From JAGOSA01 sp043718505 (GTDB lineage: Bacteria; Patescibacteriota; Minisyncoccia; Phycocordibacterales; UBA9973): a stretch of DNA of 30,202 nucleotides. Location: assembly GCA_043718505.1 (NCBI GenBank), contig JAYSVN010000052.1, positions 1-30,202 on the forward strand. The letters run 5' to 3'. Shown piece after piece: positions 23,878 to 30,157 of this stretch. The position numbers were made by a program, and so were the translations under genes. Numbering within the stretch: the stretch's first letter is position 1; each line of letters opens with the position of its first letter. The notes beneath the pieces were generated by a model, which saw nothing but the letters and a program-made list of their open reading frames with translations, had not been told where the DNA came from and searched no databases.

Positions 23878-23886
23878 ATAGTACCA
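23878..23886 (-). promoter_or_regulatory. Extended -10 of dut (leaderless type)
   Basis: Minus strand TG-G-TACTAT (hexamer 23883-23878) ending 6 nt before the GTG start; a TATAAT overlaps it 3 nt closer. Confidence 0.45.
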
Positions 23887-23906
23887 CGTAGACCAAAAAA
23901 GACTAT

Positions 23907-23935
23907 TTGACTGAAAGACCTTTTTTACATAATCT
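23907..23935 (+). promoter_or_regulatory. Promoter of the DUF1599 gene
   Basis: TTGACT (23907-23912), 17-bp spacer, TAATCT (23930-23935); divergent from dut. Confidence 0.5.
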
Positions 23936-23965
23936 TAAGCAAAACAATTCAAAATTTTATAGTTT

Positions 23966-24544
23966 ATGAAAAAACAGCCACCAAGAACTTCCAAGCAGTT
24001 TGACAAAATTATTGCTAACTGCCGTAAACTTTTTCAGGAAAAAATGCAGGATTATGGGCCATCATGGTCTTTAATGCGAGTCCCGTCTGTCACTGATCAA
24101 ATATCAATCAAGGCTAAACGTATTCGAAGTATTCAAGAAAAAGGTAAGCAAAAAGTTAATGAAGGTATCGAGGGTGAATTTATCGGTATTATTAACTACA
24201 GTATTATTGCCCTCATTCAATGCGAGCGTTCACGAAATAACATTTTGCGAGCAGGACGAGTTCATCTTTCTGTTAAAGAAGCTCTTGGTTTATTTGATAC
24301 ATTTGCAAAATCAGCCAAGGCTTTAATGTTTAATAAGAATCATGACTACGATGAAGCTTGGAGGGATATGCGCATAAGTTCCATAACCGATATTATTCTC
24401 ATGAAACTTTGGAGAGTAAAGAAAATTGAAGACAATCAGGGTAAGACAAAGAAGAGTGAAGGAGTTGAAGCTAATTATGCAGATATGATTAACTATGCAA
24501 TTTTTTCGCTCATTTTAATGAGTGAAGCCAAAGGGAAAAAGTAA
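23966..24544 (+). CDS. Tandem DUF1599 (Nmad1) protein
   Basis: 192-residue protein made of two copies of the DUF1599 / nucleotide-modification-associated domain 1. Copy one (about 10-95) reads LFQEKMQDYGPSWSLMR, SVTDQISIKAKRIRSI and EFIGIINYSIIALI. Copy two (about 110-190) reads MFNKNHDYDEAWRDMR, SITDIILMKLWRVKKI and NYADMINYAIFSLI. Each keeps the pattern DY-x-x-x-W, tD-x-I-x-x-K-x-x-R and INY. The family is all-helical and associated with nucleotide metabolism or modified DNA bases in phages and bacteria; its reaction is not established. Its position opposite dut and upstream of ThyX-like and dCMP deaminase genes supports a role with deoxynucleotides. Confidence 0.8.
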   Translation: MKKQPPRTSKQFDKIIANCRKLFQEKMQDYGPSWSLMRVPSVTDQISIKAKRIRSIQEKGKQKVNEGIEGEFIGIINYSIIALIQCERSRNNILRAGRVHLSVKEALGLFDTFAKSAKALMFNKNHDYDEAWRDMRISSITDIILMKLWRVKKIEDNQGKTKKSEGVEANYADMINYAIFSLILMSEAKGKK

Positions 24545-24550
24545 TAAAAT

Positions 24551-24577
24551 GACCTGCCATGTGCGGGTCTTTTTTTA
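24551..24577 (+). terminator. Terminator of the DUF1599 gene
   Basis: GACCTGC/GCGGGTC stem (24551-24557 with 24563-24569, one T-G pair) and an eight-T tract. Confidence 0.8.
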
Positions 24578-24588
24578 TTTTTGTACGT

Positions 24589-24616
24589 TTGACAGAAAAA
24601 TAATTTAATATAAAGT
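24589..24616 (+). promoter_or_regulatory. Promoter of the 84-aa gene
   Basis: TTGACA (24589-24594), 16-bp spacer, TAAAGT (24611-24616); TATAAA at 24609 is an alternative with a short spacer. Confidence 0.55.
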
Positions 24617-24636
24617 GTTAACAAATCTCTACTGTA

Positions 24637-24891
24637 ATGAAACATCCAGAAAGAACCCCATTAAAAGAACTTGGTCTTTCGCAATTAAAAGCAACGCCAG
24701 GAAATTTCAGAGCTAGTGTCATGCTCGATTCAATTCCATACCAAATCGGAGAAGATACTCCTAATCGAATTATTGCTCTTGGCTACTGCCAAGAATATAA
24801 CACTTCAGAAATGCAACCAATACAGATTTTTGACGACAAAGGAGAAGAGCATGTGATTAATGGCAAATTGAAAGAAATACAAACCAGTTAA
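24637..24891 (+). CDS. Hypothetical protein (84 aa)
   Basis: Not recognised. It starts with a short basic segment, MKHPERTPLKELGLSQLKAT, then beta-like strands FRASVMLDSIPYQIG, RIIALGYCQEYN and MQPIQIFDDKGEEHVINGKL. This could be a small barrel or an OB-like/ubiquitin-like fold. No membrane segment or metal motif; one cysteine. It has its own promoter and terminator and lies between two DNA-precursor genes, so a small accessory or regulatory role there is possible but unproven. Confidence 0.65.
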   Translation: MKHPERTPLKELGLSQLKATPGNFRASVMLDSIPYQIGEDTPNRIIALGYCQEYNTSEMQPIQIFDDKGEEHVINGKLKEIQTS

Positions 24892-24903
24892 TGACAAAAA
24901 AAT

Positions 24904-24930
24904 AAGGGCTTCACTTGAGGCCCTTTTTTA
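24904..24930 (+). terminator. Terminator of the 84-aa gene
   Basis: AAGGGCTTC-ACTT-GAGGCCCTT (24904-24925, 9 bp with one wobble) followed by T tract. Confidence 0.8.
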
Positions 24931-24931
24931 T

Positions 24932-24960
24932 TTGACCAAAACGAGGTGAGACGGTAGGCT
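24932..24960 (+). promoter_or_regulatory. Promoter of the ThyX-like gene
   Basis: TTGACC (24932-24937), 17-bp spacer, TAGGCT (24955-24960); leader about 28 nt with no Shine-Dalgarno before ATG 24995. Confidence 0.45.
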
Positions 24961-24994
24961 AAGGGCAAATAACTATTTAAAACTGAATAAACCC

Positions 24995-26581
24995 ATGAAC
25001 TACAAATTCGAATACTTCCCCGAATTCGGCTTGGCTGGAATCGAAGATACCGTAAGTGGTATTAAAGTTTATACCTTGGTTATGGAACCGGGTGAAAAGA
25101 AAGCTGCGATTATGGCTTACGTTGGTGCAAGATTAAGCAGATCTGCTGAGAGTATTTTGACAATTTTTAAAGAAGTATTCTCAAAATTCGGCGGGGTTGG
25201 TGCTTCGAAAAGAATCGAGAAAATTGTTCAAGGATACGGCCACGCCTCTGTTGCTGACATGAGCCATAATATGGTCTTTGTTGAACGTGTACCGATGGTA
25301 GGTGCTATGAGATATTTTTATCTCAATGCCAAACAGGATGGCCAGGAACGAAGTACCAGATTCCAGGATTTTTCTGCGCCAGAATTTTATCCTTGCGTTG
25401 AAGTGACAAAGAATGATCGCTACTATGAAATCTTGCATAAGCAAATTAAAGCTTACAATACTCTTCTTGATGAAACCTCAACCACCCTTGAGAAGTTTTA
25501 TAAAGTAGACGTAAATAATGAAAGTCAGAAGTCGGCCTTAACTGCAAGAACATTCGACACACTGAGACACTTGTTGCCAATGGGAATGAGAACGAATTTC
25601 TGTGGCATTATGAGTTCCCGGGATTGGGCACGCTACATTGGCCTTATGAGAGGTTCGAGTCAATCTTTTGAGCAAGTACTTGGACAAATGTTGTTTGACC
25701 TCTTAGTTGGTACATCAGAACTAAAAGAAATGGGATATGTCCCAGAGTCCGATAGTCTTATTAAGTATGCTGATGCAAATTCTACTTCGGAAGATACGAC
25801 TAGCAAGCTCAAGGAAATTCTGGCAATGCACCAAGGTGATCAATTTGGAAGAAAGTTAGTTAGTTTTATGAGTAATGGCGCCTATACTGTAAAACCTGTT
25901 CATACGTTAGTTGAACATATTAGCCTTCTGCTTGATGATCAAACCTATATTCTCTCTGATGAAGATAACGAGCTAAATACCGGAGTATGTAGGCTAATAC
26001 TGGAGAAAATGGGTGAATCAATTTTTGGATCTCATAATGACCGCAAACAACTTGGCCCAATATTTCAACAGGGCGCCATTGGAATTAGAGGGAAACTTGA
26101 TATTGGAGCATTAAAGGATTTCAACAGACAACGAAGTCTTGAGAGATTTATTCCATACCTTGATAACCAAATTGATCCTGATACGATCATCAAGAATGGC
26201 TTCAGTTTATGCGATTACTTGTCTGAACCAGGGCTAGAAACGTTGCGAGATAAATATCGACAGCATTTTCAATCTCTTTATTCGGAAATACGAAAACATC
26301 ATGAGCAAGAAACATTTGTGGTAGAAGATCTAAGATATATCTTGCCACATGCCCATAGAACGCCATATCGTATGTATGGATCAATGGATGACATGATGTA
26401 TGTTCAAAATCTCCGACTAAGGCCGGGTGGACATATCAATTACCGAATGGAAGCAAAAAGGTGGTGTGATTGGATGGTACGTTCTAGTATTCCAGGCATG
26501 AGTCAGTTTTGGAAGAATTTACAATCTCAACTACCAACACCTGATCCCAGTAGTCGTGAACAATTTCTTGATAGATCATAG
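24995..26581 (+). CDS. Two-domain ThyX-related protein (flavin-dependent thymidylate synthase family)
   Basis: 528 residues, about twice normal ThyX. Repeat one has GYGHASVADMSHNMVFVERV (80-99), then MRYFYLNAKQDGQERSTRFQ where ThyX has RHRxxSxNExSxRY, and LRHLLPMGMRTNFCGIMSSRDWARY with LMRGSSQSFEQV. Repeat two has LRYILPHAHRTPYRMYGSMDDMMY with LRLRPGGHINYRMEAKRW, and matches the C-terminal ThyX pattern (LP-x-x-x-x-T... H/Y-x-x-x-x-LR... EIR). The canonical RHR signature is lost in repeat one, so FAD/dUMP chemistry may differ. Long ThyX relatives of this kind occur in archaea and CPR. Context with dut, dCMP deaminase and a kinase-like protein supports dUMP-to-dTMP or a related step. Confidence 0.75.
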   Translation: MNYKFEYFPEFGLAGIEDTVSGIKVYTLVMEPGEKKAAIMAYVGARLSRSAESILTIFKEVFSKFGGVGASKRIEKIVQGYGHASVADMSHNMVFVERVPMVGAMRYFYLNAKQDGQERSTRFQDFSAPEFYPCVEVTKNDRYYEILHKQIKAYNTLLDETSTTLEKFYKVDVNNESQKSALTARTFDTLRHLLPMGMRTNFCGIMSSRDWARYIGLMRGSSQSFEQVLGQMLFDLLVGTSELKEMGYVPESDSLIKYADANSTSEDTTSKLKEILAMHQGDQFGRKLVSFMSNGAYTVKPVHTLVEHISLLLDDQTYILSDEDNELNTGVCRLILEKMGESIFGSHNDRKQLGPIFQQGAIGIRGKLDIGALKDFNRQRSLERFIPYLDNQIDPDTIIKNGFSLCDYLSEPGLETLRDKYRQHFQSLYSEIRKHHEQETFVVEDLRYILPHAHRTPYRMYGSMDDMMYVQNLRLRPGGHINYRMEAKRWCDWMVRSSIPGMSQFWKNLQSQLPTPDPSSREQFLDRS

Positions 26582-26589
26582 TAACAACG

Positions 26590-26618
26590 AACAGCGCAAA
26601 TAATCGCGCTGTTTTTTT
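26590..26618 (+). terminator. Terminator of the ThyX-like gene
   Basis: AACAGCGC/GCGCTGTT (26590-26597 with 26606-26613), 8-nt loop, then T tract. Confidence 0.85.
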
Positions 26619-26643
26619 ATTACTATTTTTCTCCTGAAACATT

Positions 26644-26652
26644 TGCTATACT
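26644..26652 (+). promoter_or_regulatory. Extended -10 of the dCMP deaminase gene (leaderless type)
   Basis: TG-C-TATACT (hexamer 26647-26652) ending 8 nt before ATG 26661. Confidence 0.5.
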
Positions 26653-26660
26653 CGCGCTAT

Positions 26661-27143
26661 ATGGAAACTCACCAAAGACCACCGTGGGACAACTATTTTA
26701 TGGAAATTACAAAAACTGTTGCTCTGCGTGCAACATGCGATCGCGGTCGCTCCGGCTGTGTCATTACTCGCGACAAACAAATTTTGGTCACAGGTTATGT
26801 TGGTGCTCCAAAAGGACTTCCCCACTGTGATGAAGTTGGTCACCAAATGAAAACTATTACCCATGAAGACGGTACGGTCAGTGAGCATTGCCAGCGCACA
26901 ACTCACGCTGAGCAAAATGCTATCGTTCAGGCTGCCAAGTTTGGTGTGTCAATTAATGACAGCACATTGTATTGCACCATGACACCATGTGCGACTTGCG
27001 CCAAGATGATTATCACTGCCGGTATTGTTCGAGTAGTTTGTGAGAAAAGATACCAGCGAGGCAAGGAATCTGAAGAAATGTTTAAGAGTGCAAAAATCGA
27101 ATTAATTTTTCTAGATGGTACAGAAATGAGCTATGGAGAATAA
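26661..27143 (+). CDS. dCMP deaminase family protein (ComEB-like)
   Basis: Zinc deaminase converting dCMP to dUMP, the ThyX substrate; 160 residues. Zinc ligands are HAE (82-84, catalytic Glu84) and PCATC (Cys110, Cys113). The upstream insert GYVGAPKGLPHCDEVGHQM with two further histidines/cysteine and the ending IELIFLDG are typical of dCMP deaminases of the phage T4/ComEB type. ATG 26661 was chosen over a TTG at 26643 because the latter lies over the -10 box. It overlaps the next gene by 11 nt. Confidence 0.92.
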   Translation: METHQRPPWDNYFMEITKTVALRATCDRGRSGCVITRDKQILVTGYVGAPKGLPHCDEVGHQMKTITHEDGTVSEHCQRTTHAEQNAIVQAAKFGVSINDSTLYCTMTPCATCAKMIITAGIVRVVCEKRYQRGKESEEMFKSAKIELIFLDGTEMSYGE

Positions 27144-27708
27144 TACAGCTGGGCATAGAAAAATAATTATCGGCCTTGTCGGCAGAATTTGCTCTGGTAA
27201 AGGCGAGATGTCACAATATATGGCCAAAAAATACGGCGCTGCGGTTTTAAGTTTTTCTGATCCAATGCGCGAAATGCTGCGTATGCTTAATCAAGACGTC
27301 AACCGGAAAAATATCCAAACTTTTTCTCTAGCCATTCGTAAATATTTCGGTGAAAATGCTTTTTCAACCATGATCAAAGGTCAGGCACTAAAGCGTAATG
27401 AAAATATTATTGTTCTTGATCCTTTTCGTCGTTCGGCTGACATTGAGGCTTTTCAGTCTGATGGCATGGTTTCAATTGGTTTTGTTCGGGATGAAAATAG
27501 TCGCTATATTTCAATGGTTAACCGTAATCGTGAAAAAAGTGATAGCACGATTTCTAAAGAGGAATTCATTAAACTTGATAATGCTGAGTCGGAAACGGAA
27601 ATTGATGCATTGGTTGCAAAGGCTGATTATACAATTGAAAATAATGGCACAGTTGGGGAACTATATAAAAAAGTAGACGATCTAATGGCTGAAATCTTAA
27701 AAAAATAA
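27133..27708 (+). CDS. P-loop nucleotide kinase-like protein (dNMP/dephospho-CoA kinase fold)
   Basis: 191-residue P-loop kinase. The Walker A is GLVGRICSGKGEMSQYM (Gly17 to Gly24), followed by LSFSDPMREMLRML, which is typical of dNMP kinases where Asp and Arg hold the acceptor. Then IIVLDPFRRSADIEAFQ serves as the Walker-B-like/acceptor helix and FVRDENSRYISMVNRNRE as the lid, ending with ADYTIENNGTVGELYKKVDD. The end of the chain also resembles dephospho-CoA kinase, but the gene overlaps the dCMP deaminase by 11 nt. A deoxynucleoside-monophosphate kinase (like phage T4 gp1) is the more likely role. Confidence 0.75.
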   Translation: MENNTAGHRKIIIGLVGRICSGKGEMSQYMAKKYGAAVLSFSDPMREMLRMLNQDVNRKNIQTFSLAIRKYFGENAFSTMIKGQALKRNENIIVLDPFRRSADIEAFQSDGMVSIGFVRDENSRYISMVNRNREKSDSTISKEEFIKLDNAESETEIDALVAKADYTIENNGTVGELYKKVDDLMAEILKK

Positions 27709-27716
27709 AATTGTAA

Positions 27717-27742
27717 TAAAAAAAGCCGCATTGTTGCGGCTC
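27717..27742 (-). terminator. Terminator of the 2OG-oxygenase-like gene
   Basis: Minus strand AGCCGCA-ACAA-TGCGGCT (27741-27724) followed by TTTTTTT. No equal T tract exists on the plus side, so the plus-strand kinase-like gene has no clear terminator of its own. Confidence 0.75.
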
Positions 27743-27759
27743 AATAATATGGCTCAGTA

Positions 27760-28551
27760 TTACATCTTTGCCAATTTTTTTTCATACTCTTTTTTTCGGT
27801 TGACTGCTATTTGCTGGACAAGATCATCCCCGTCTTTAAAAGGCACAGGGACATGAGTAAAAAATACCATTGCCCATCGAGGTTTTGAATCAGTTGCCAC
27901 AACTCTGTGCGGCATCGATGCAAACTGATAACCAGAAATAAGTTCGGCTTTGATTCCCAGGAAAGCGGTCATTTTTCGCGGACCAGTCTCGACAAATTCT
28001 TCGCTATCCCCCAAAAGTAGTCCTGGTGTTGAGTCAGCAATATGCAGGGTTAGAAAAGATTTGTCATCATGTTTAGCTGCCAGTGTACGTTCTCCAGGTA
28101 TATATGAAAGCAAACGAAGCAAATGTCTTTTATTAATTTCGCTCGTGTAAAAGCTCTTCAGTATATTGAAATTCGGCCACTGTCTTTTCATTTTCATAAT
28201 TATGTTTTCGGCAATTATGGCAAGTTTACCGTGCATTTCCTGAAGTTGTGTTAGAAAGTTCTGATGAACCCTGGTATCGACTTTGTCACGAATCAGATCA
28301 ACAAGATCAGGACGATAGTGAAAGAAGAACTTATTATCGCTATAGCCCATATCTTTCTGTCTTTCGATTAATCCAAGATCAGGATCCTTACTTTCCGGAT
28401 CTGCAAGCCACTTACTGCGGTATTCGGGAGTTTCCAAAGTAAGATCAAGGAAACGCCTGATGATACTTTCTGCAAGATTTGAAAAGTTATTCGTTAGAAA
28501 GCTTGAAGTAGACGTAGTGCTTAACTCCTGAGCTATTTTTCGGTAGTCCAT
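27760..28551 (-). CDS. 2-oxoglutarate/Fe(II) oxygenase-like protein (IPNS-like fold)
   Basis: 263 residues resembling isopenicillin-N-synthase-type oxygenases. The facial triad is read as AAKHDDKSFLTLHIAD (His161, Asp163) and ASMPHRVVATD (His215). RWAMVFFTHVPV gives Arg225 for the 2-oxoglutarate carboxylate, with R-x-A in place of the usual R-x-S. The N-terminal half is helical (FFFHYRPDLVDLI, GKLAIIAENIIMKM), comparable to the family helix before LRLLSYIP. Members oxidise small molecules or amino acids using O2. No partner gene is near. It has its own promoter and terminator. Substrate unknown; presence in a probably fermentative host is noteworthy. Confidence 0.75.
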   Translation of the reverse strand: MDYRKIAQELSTTSTSSFLTNNFSNLAESIIRRFLDLTLETPEYRSKWLADPESKDPDLGLIERQKDMGYSDNKFFFHYRPDLVDLIRDKVDTRVHQNFLTQLQEMHGKLAIIAENIIMKMKRQWPNFNILKSFYTSEINKRHLLRLLSYIPGERTLAAKHDDKSFLTLHIADSTPGLLLGDSEEFVETGPRKMTAFLGIKAELISGYQFASMPHRVVATDSKPRWAMVFFTHVPVPFKDGDDLVQQIAVNRKKEYEKKLAKM

Positions 28552-28578
28552 TATTATTTTTTTAGAGGTTTATTTAAG

Positions 28579-28606
28579 ATTATGCATGGAGAAAAATATC
28601 TGTCAA
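28579..28606 (-). promoter_or_regulatory. Promoter of the 2OG-oxygenase-like gene
   Basis: Minus strand TTGACA (28606-28601), 16-bp spacer, CATAAT (28584-28579); TAATCT overlapping gives an 18-bp alternative. Confidence 0.55.
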
Positions 28607-28610
28607 ATAG

Positions 28611-28631
28611 AAAAAGCCCTTTCGGGCAATT
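28611..28631 (-). terminator. Terminator of rplK
   Basis: Minus strand GCCC-GAAA-GGGC (28627-28616) with flanking A/T pairs, then TTTTT; short but placed right after rplK. Confidence 0.7.
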
Positions 28632-28652
28632 TTTCTATTAGTGAGTTTTTAC

Positions 28653-29078
28653 TTACCCAACAATCTCAATTCCCGCATTTCTCGCCGTACCTTCGACAAT
28701 CTTCATTGCGCCTTCAATATCATTTGCATTGAGATCGCGGAGTTTTTTCTCGGCAATTTCGCGGAGCTGAGCTCGGGTGATTTTACCGGCCTTTGAAATG
28801 TTTGGTTTACCTGAACCTTTCTCGACACCTGCAGCCTTAAAAATGAGAGCTGAAGTGATCGGAGTTTTGACGACAAAGTCATAAGTTCGGTCTTCGTAGA
28901 CGTTGATTTTGACACCAACAGTCTCACCCATCCATTCCTGGCTAGCGGCATTGAACTTCTGGACAAAGTCACCGATATTCACGCCGGCCTGACCAAGAGC
29001 CGGGCCAAGTGGTGGCGCTGGGGTTGCTCGGCCTGCTGGAGCCAAAACTTTTACTTTTTTGATAATTTTTTTAGCCAT
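28653..29078 (-). CDS. rplK: 50S ribosomal protein L11
   Basis: L11 of the ribosomal GTPase-associated centre, 141 residues from the ATG at 29076-29078 (MAKKIIKKVKVLAPAGRATP). The conserved PPLGPALGQAGVNIGDFVQKFN and the C-terminal RNA-binding domain (KAGKITRAQLREIAEKK, MKIVEGTARNAGIEI) are complete. An upstream non-ATG extension in the same frame is not family-like. It has its own promoter 45 nt upstream and is followed at once by a terminator, so rplA does not follow it here, unlike the usual nusG-rplK-rplA order. Confidence 0.97.
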   Translation of the reverse strand: MAKKIIKKVKVLAPAGRATPAPPLGPALGQAGVNIGDFVQKFNAASQEWMGETVGVKINVYEDRTYDFVVKTPITSALIFKAAGVEKGSGKPNISKAGKITRAQLREIAEKKLRDLNANDIEGAMKIVEGTARNAGIEIVG

Positions 29079-29122
29079 AATTGATTGAAAATTTAAACTT
29101 TGAAGCAATGCGTAACGCTGTG

Positions 29123-29151
29123 ATATTACCCGATTATTCCCTATCCGTCAA
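29123..29151 (-). promoter_or_regulatory. Promoter of rplK
   Basis: Minus strand TTGACG (29151-29146), 17-bp spacer, TAATAT (29128-29123); leader about 38 nt. Confidence 0.65.
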
Positions 29152-29190
29152 ACCTGAAGATCACACAATATTGGACAGGTTTTTTTACAA

Positions 29191-29736
29191 TTAGAGCTTC
29201 TTAACCTGCAAGAAATCTAGTTCAACTGGTGTCTCGCGACCGAACATTGAAACCAAAACACGAACCTTGCCGCGATCAGTATCGACGGCTGAGATCTTTC
29301 CTTCAAGTTCCTTGAACGGACCGTCGGCGATCATAACTGTTTCGCCAACAGCCAGATCAATATTGTGAGTGACAGTTGTGTCATCCATGCGCGAGAAGAG
29401 GCTTTTGATTTCATCCGGTGAAAGTGGCACAGGGTTCACTCCAGCACCGACGAAACCGGTCACACGCGGTGTGTTTCGCACAACGTACCAGGAATCATCG
29501 GTCACGATCATATCAACGAGCACGTAACCAGGGTAGACTTTTTCATCCTGTTCGACGCGCTTACCGGCTTTGATTTTGATTTTTTTCTCGATCGGAACGA
29601 TCACGTTGAAAATACGGTCCTGCATGCCGAGAGATTCAATACGCTGCTTGAGGTTACGCATCACTGCATTTTCATATCCGGAGTAGGTATGAATTGCATA
29701 CCAATGCCGTTCGCCTGTTGTTTCTTGTTTAGCCAT
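29191..29736 (-). CDS. nusG: Transcription termination/antitermination protein NusG
   Basis: NusG binds RNA polymerase and links it to Rho or the ribosome; 181 residues. The N-terminal NGN domain has RHWYAIHTYSGYENAVMRNL, KVYPGYVLVDMI and DDSWYVVRNTPRVTGFVG. The C-terminal KOW domain has VGETVMIADGPFKELEGKIS and VLVSMFGRETPVELDFLQV. It lies 45 nt after secE on the same strand. It ends 39 nt before the rplK promoter, without a clear terminator of its own, so readthrough into rplK is possible. Confidence 0.97.
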   Translation of the reverse strand: MAKQETTGERHWYAIHTYSGYENAVMRNLKQRIESLGMQDRIFNVIVPIEKKIKIKAGKRVEQDEKVYPGYVLVDMIVTDDSWYVVRNTPRVTGFVGAGVNPVPLSPDEIKSLFSRMDDTTVTHNIDLAVGETVMIADGPFKELEGKISAVDTDRGKVRVLVSMFGRETPVELDFLQVKKL

Positions 29737-29781
29737 AGTTAAAAATTAAATAAAATTAATGTAAATAAAAAGTAAAATAAT

Positions 29782-29964
29782 TTAGAGCAACAGAAGCTTT
29801 TCTAAACCCTTAGAAAAAATGGTGTCAAAAACCCACAAAAAGTAGGCTGTTGCAACTGAAATAACAATAACAGCAAGCGTTGAAATAATGACCTCTTTGC
29901 GAGTTGGCCATGTTACTTGTTTCATTTCTTCTTTTGTTGATTTGATGTAATCGATAGCTTTCAT
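29782..29964 (-). CDS. secE: Preprotein translocase subunit SecE
   Basis: Single-helix SecE of the SecYEG channel, 60 residues from the ATG at 29962-29964. MKAIDYIKSTKEEMKQVTWP contains the conserved amphipathic segment, and WPTRKEVIISTL leads into the membrane helix (AVIVISVATAYFLWVFDTIF). A longer TTG frame (29979) was not used. The upstream CCGC-TTTG-GCGG hairpin contains GGCGGGAA just ahead of the start, so the ribosome site could be partly paired. secE-nusG is the usual pair. Confidence 0.95.
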   Translation of the reverse strand: MKAIDYIKSTKEEMKQVTWPTRKEVIISTLAVIVISVATAYFLWVFDTIFSKGLEKLLLL

Positions 29965-30016
29965 ATATATTCCCGCCAAAGCGGTATTACCACTGCTAAA
30001 TTCTGCTAAAATTTCT

Positions 30017-30042
30017 TATAAAAAAACCGCCCTTCGGGGCAG
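30017..30042 (-). promoter_or_regulatory. Terminator-like hairpin at the 5' end of the secE-nusG mRNA
   Basis: Minus strand CTGCCC-CGAA-GGGCGG (30042-30027, one T-G pair) followed by TTTTTTT. The promoter at 30050-30078 would start transcription at about 30043-30045, so the hairpin is the first thing in the transcript. It may be an attenuator or an mRNA-stabilising 5' stem. Confidence 0.6.
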
Positions 30043-30049
30043 CACTTAA

Positions 30050-30078
30050 AGGATACAGCAAAAGCACATGGGTGTCAA
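30050..30078 (-). promoter_or_regulatory. Promoter of secE-nusG
   Basis: Minus strand TTGACA (30078-30073), 17-bp spacer, TATCCT (30055-30050). Confidence 0.7.
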
Positions 30079-30126
30079 TCGAGGCCATATCGAACTTTTT
30101 TATCATTTTAAATAGTCATTTGAGCA

Positions 30127-30157
30127 ATAAAAAAGCGAACCTGTTAAGGGTTCGCTT
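30127..30157 (-). terminator. Terminator of a minus-strand gene beyond the right edge
   Basis: Perfect 9-bp stem AAGCGAACC/GGTTCGCTT (30133-30141 with 30149-30157), 7-nt loop, followed on the minus strand by six T. A stop codon in one minus frame (30144-30146) lies in its loop, as seen for the 171-aa gene; the last residues of that frame read FWLFDPEANP. The gene itself is not in the window. Confidence 0.8.

Noticed and set aside
29146..29178. Inverted repeat AAACCTG...CAGGTTT followed by T run on the plus strand, between nusG and rplK
   Set aside because: It has a 19-nt loop and points the wrong way for nusG; no plus-strand gene ends there.
29965..30016. Direct repeat TTTAGCAG twice in the secE leader
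   Set aside because: Two 8-nt copies in AT-rich sequence are expected by chance; no link to a known element.
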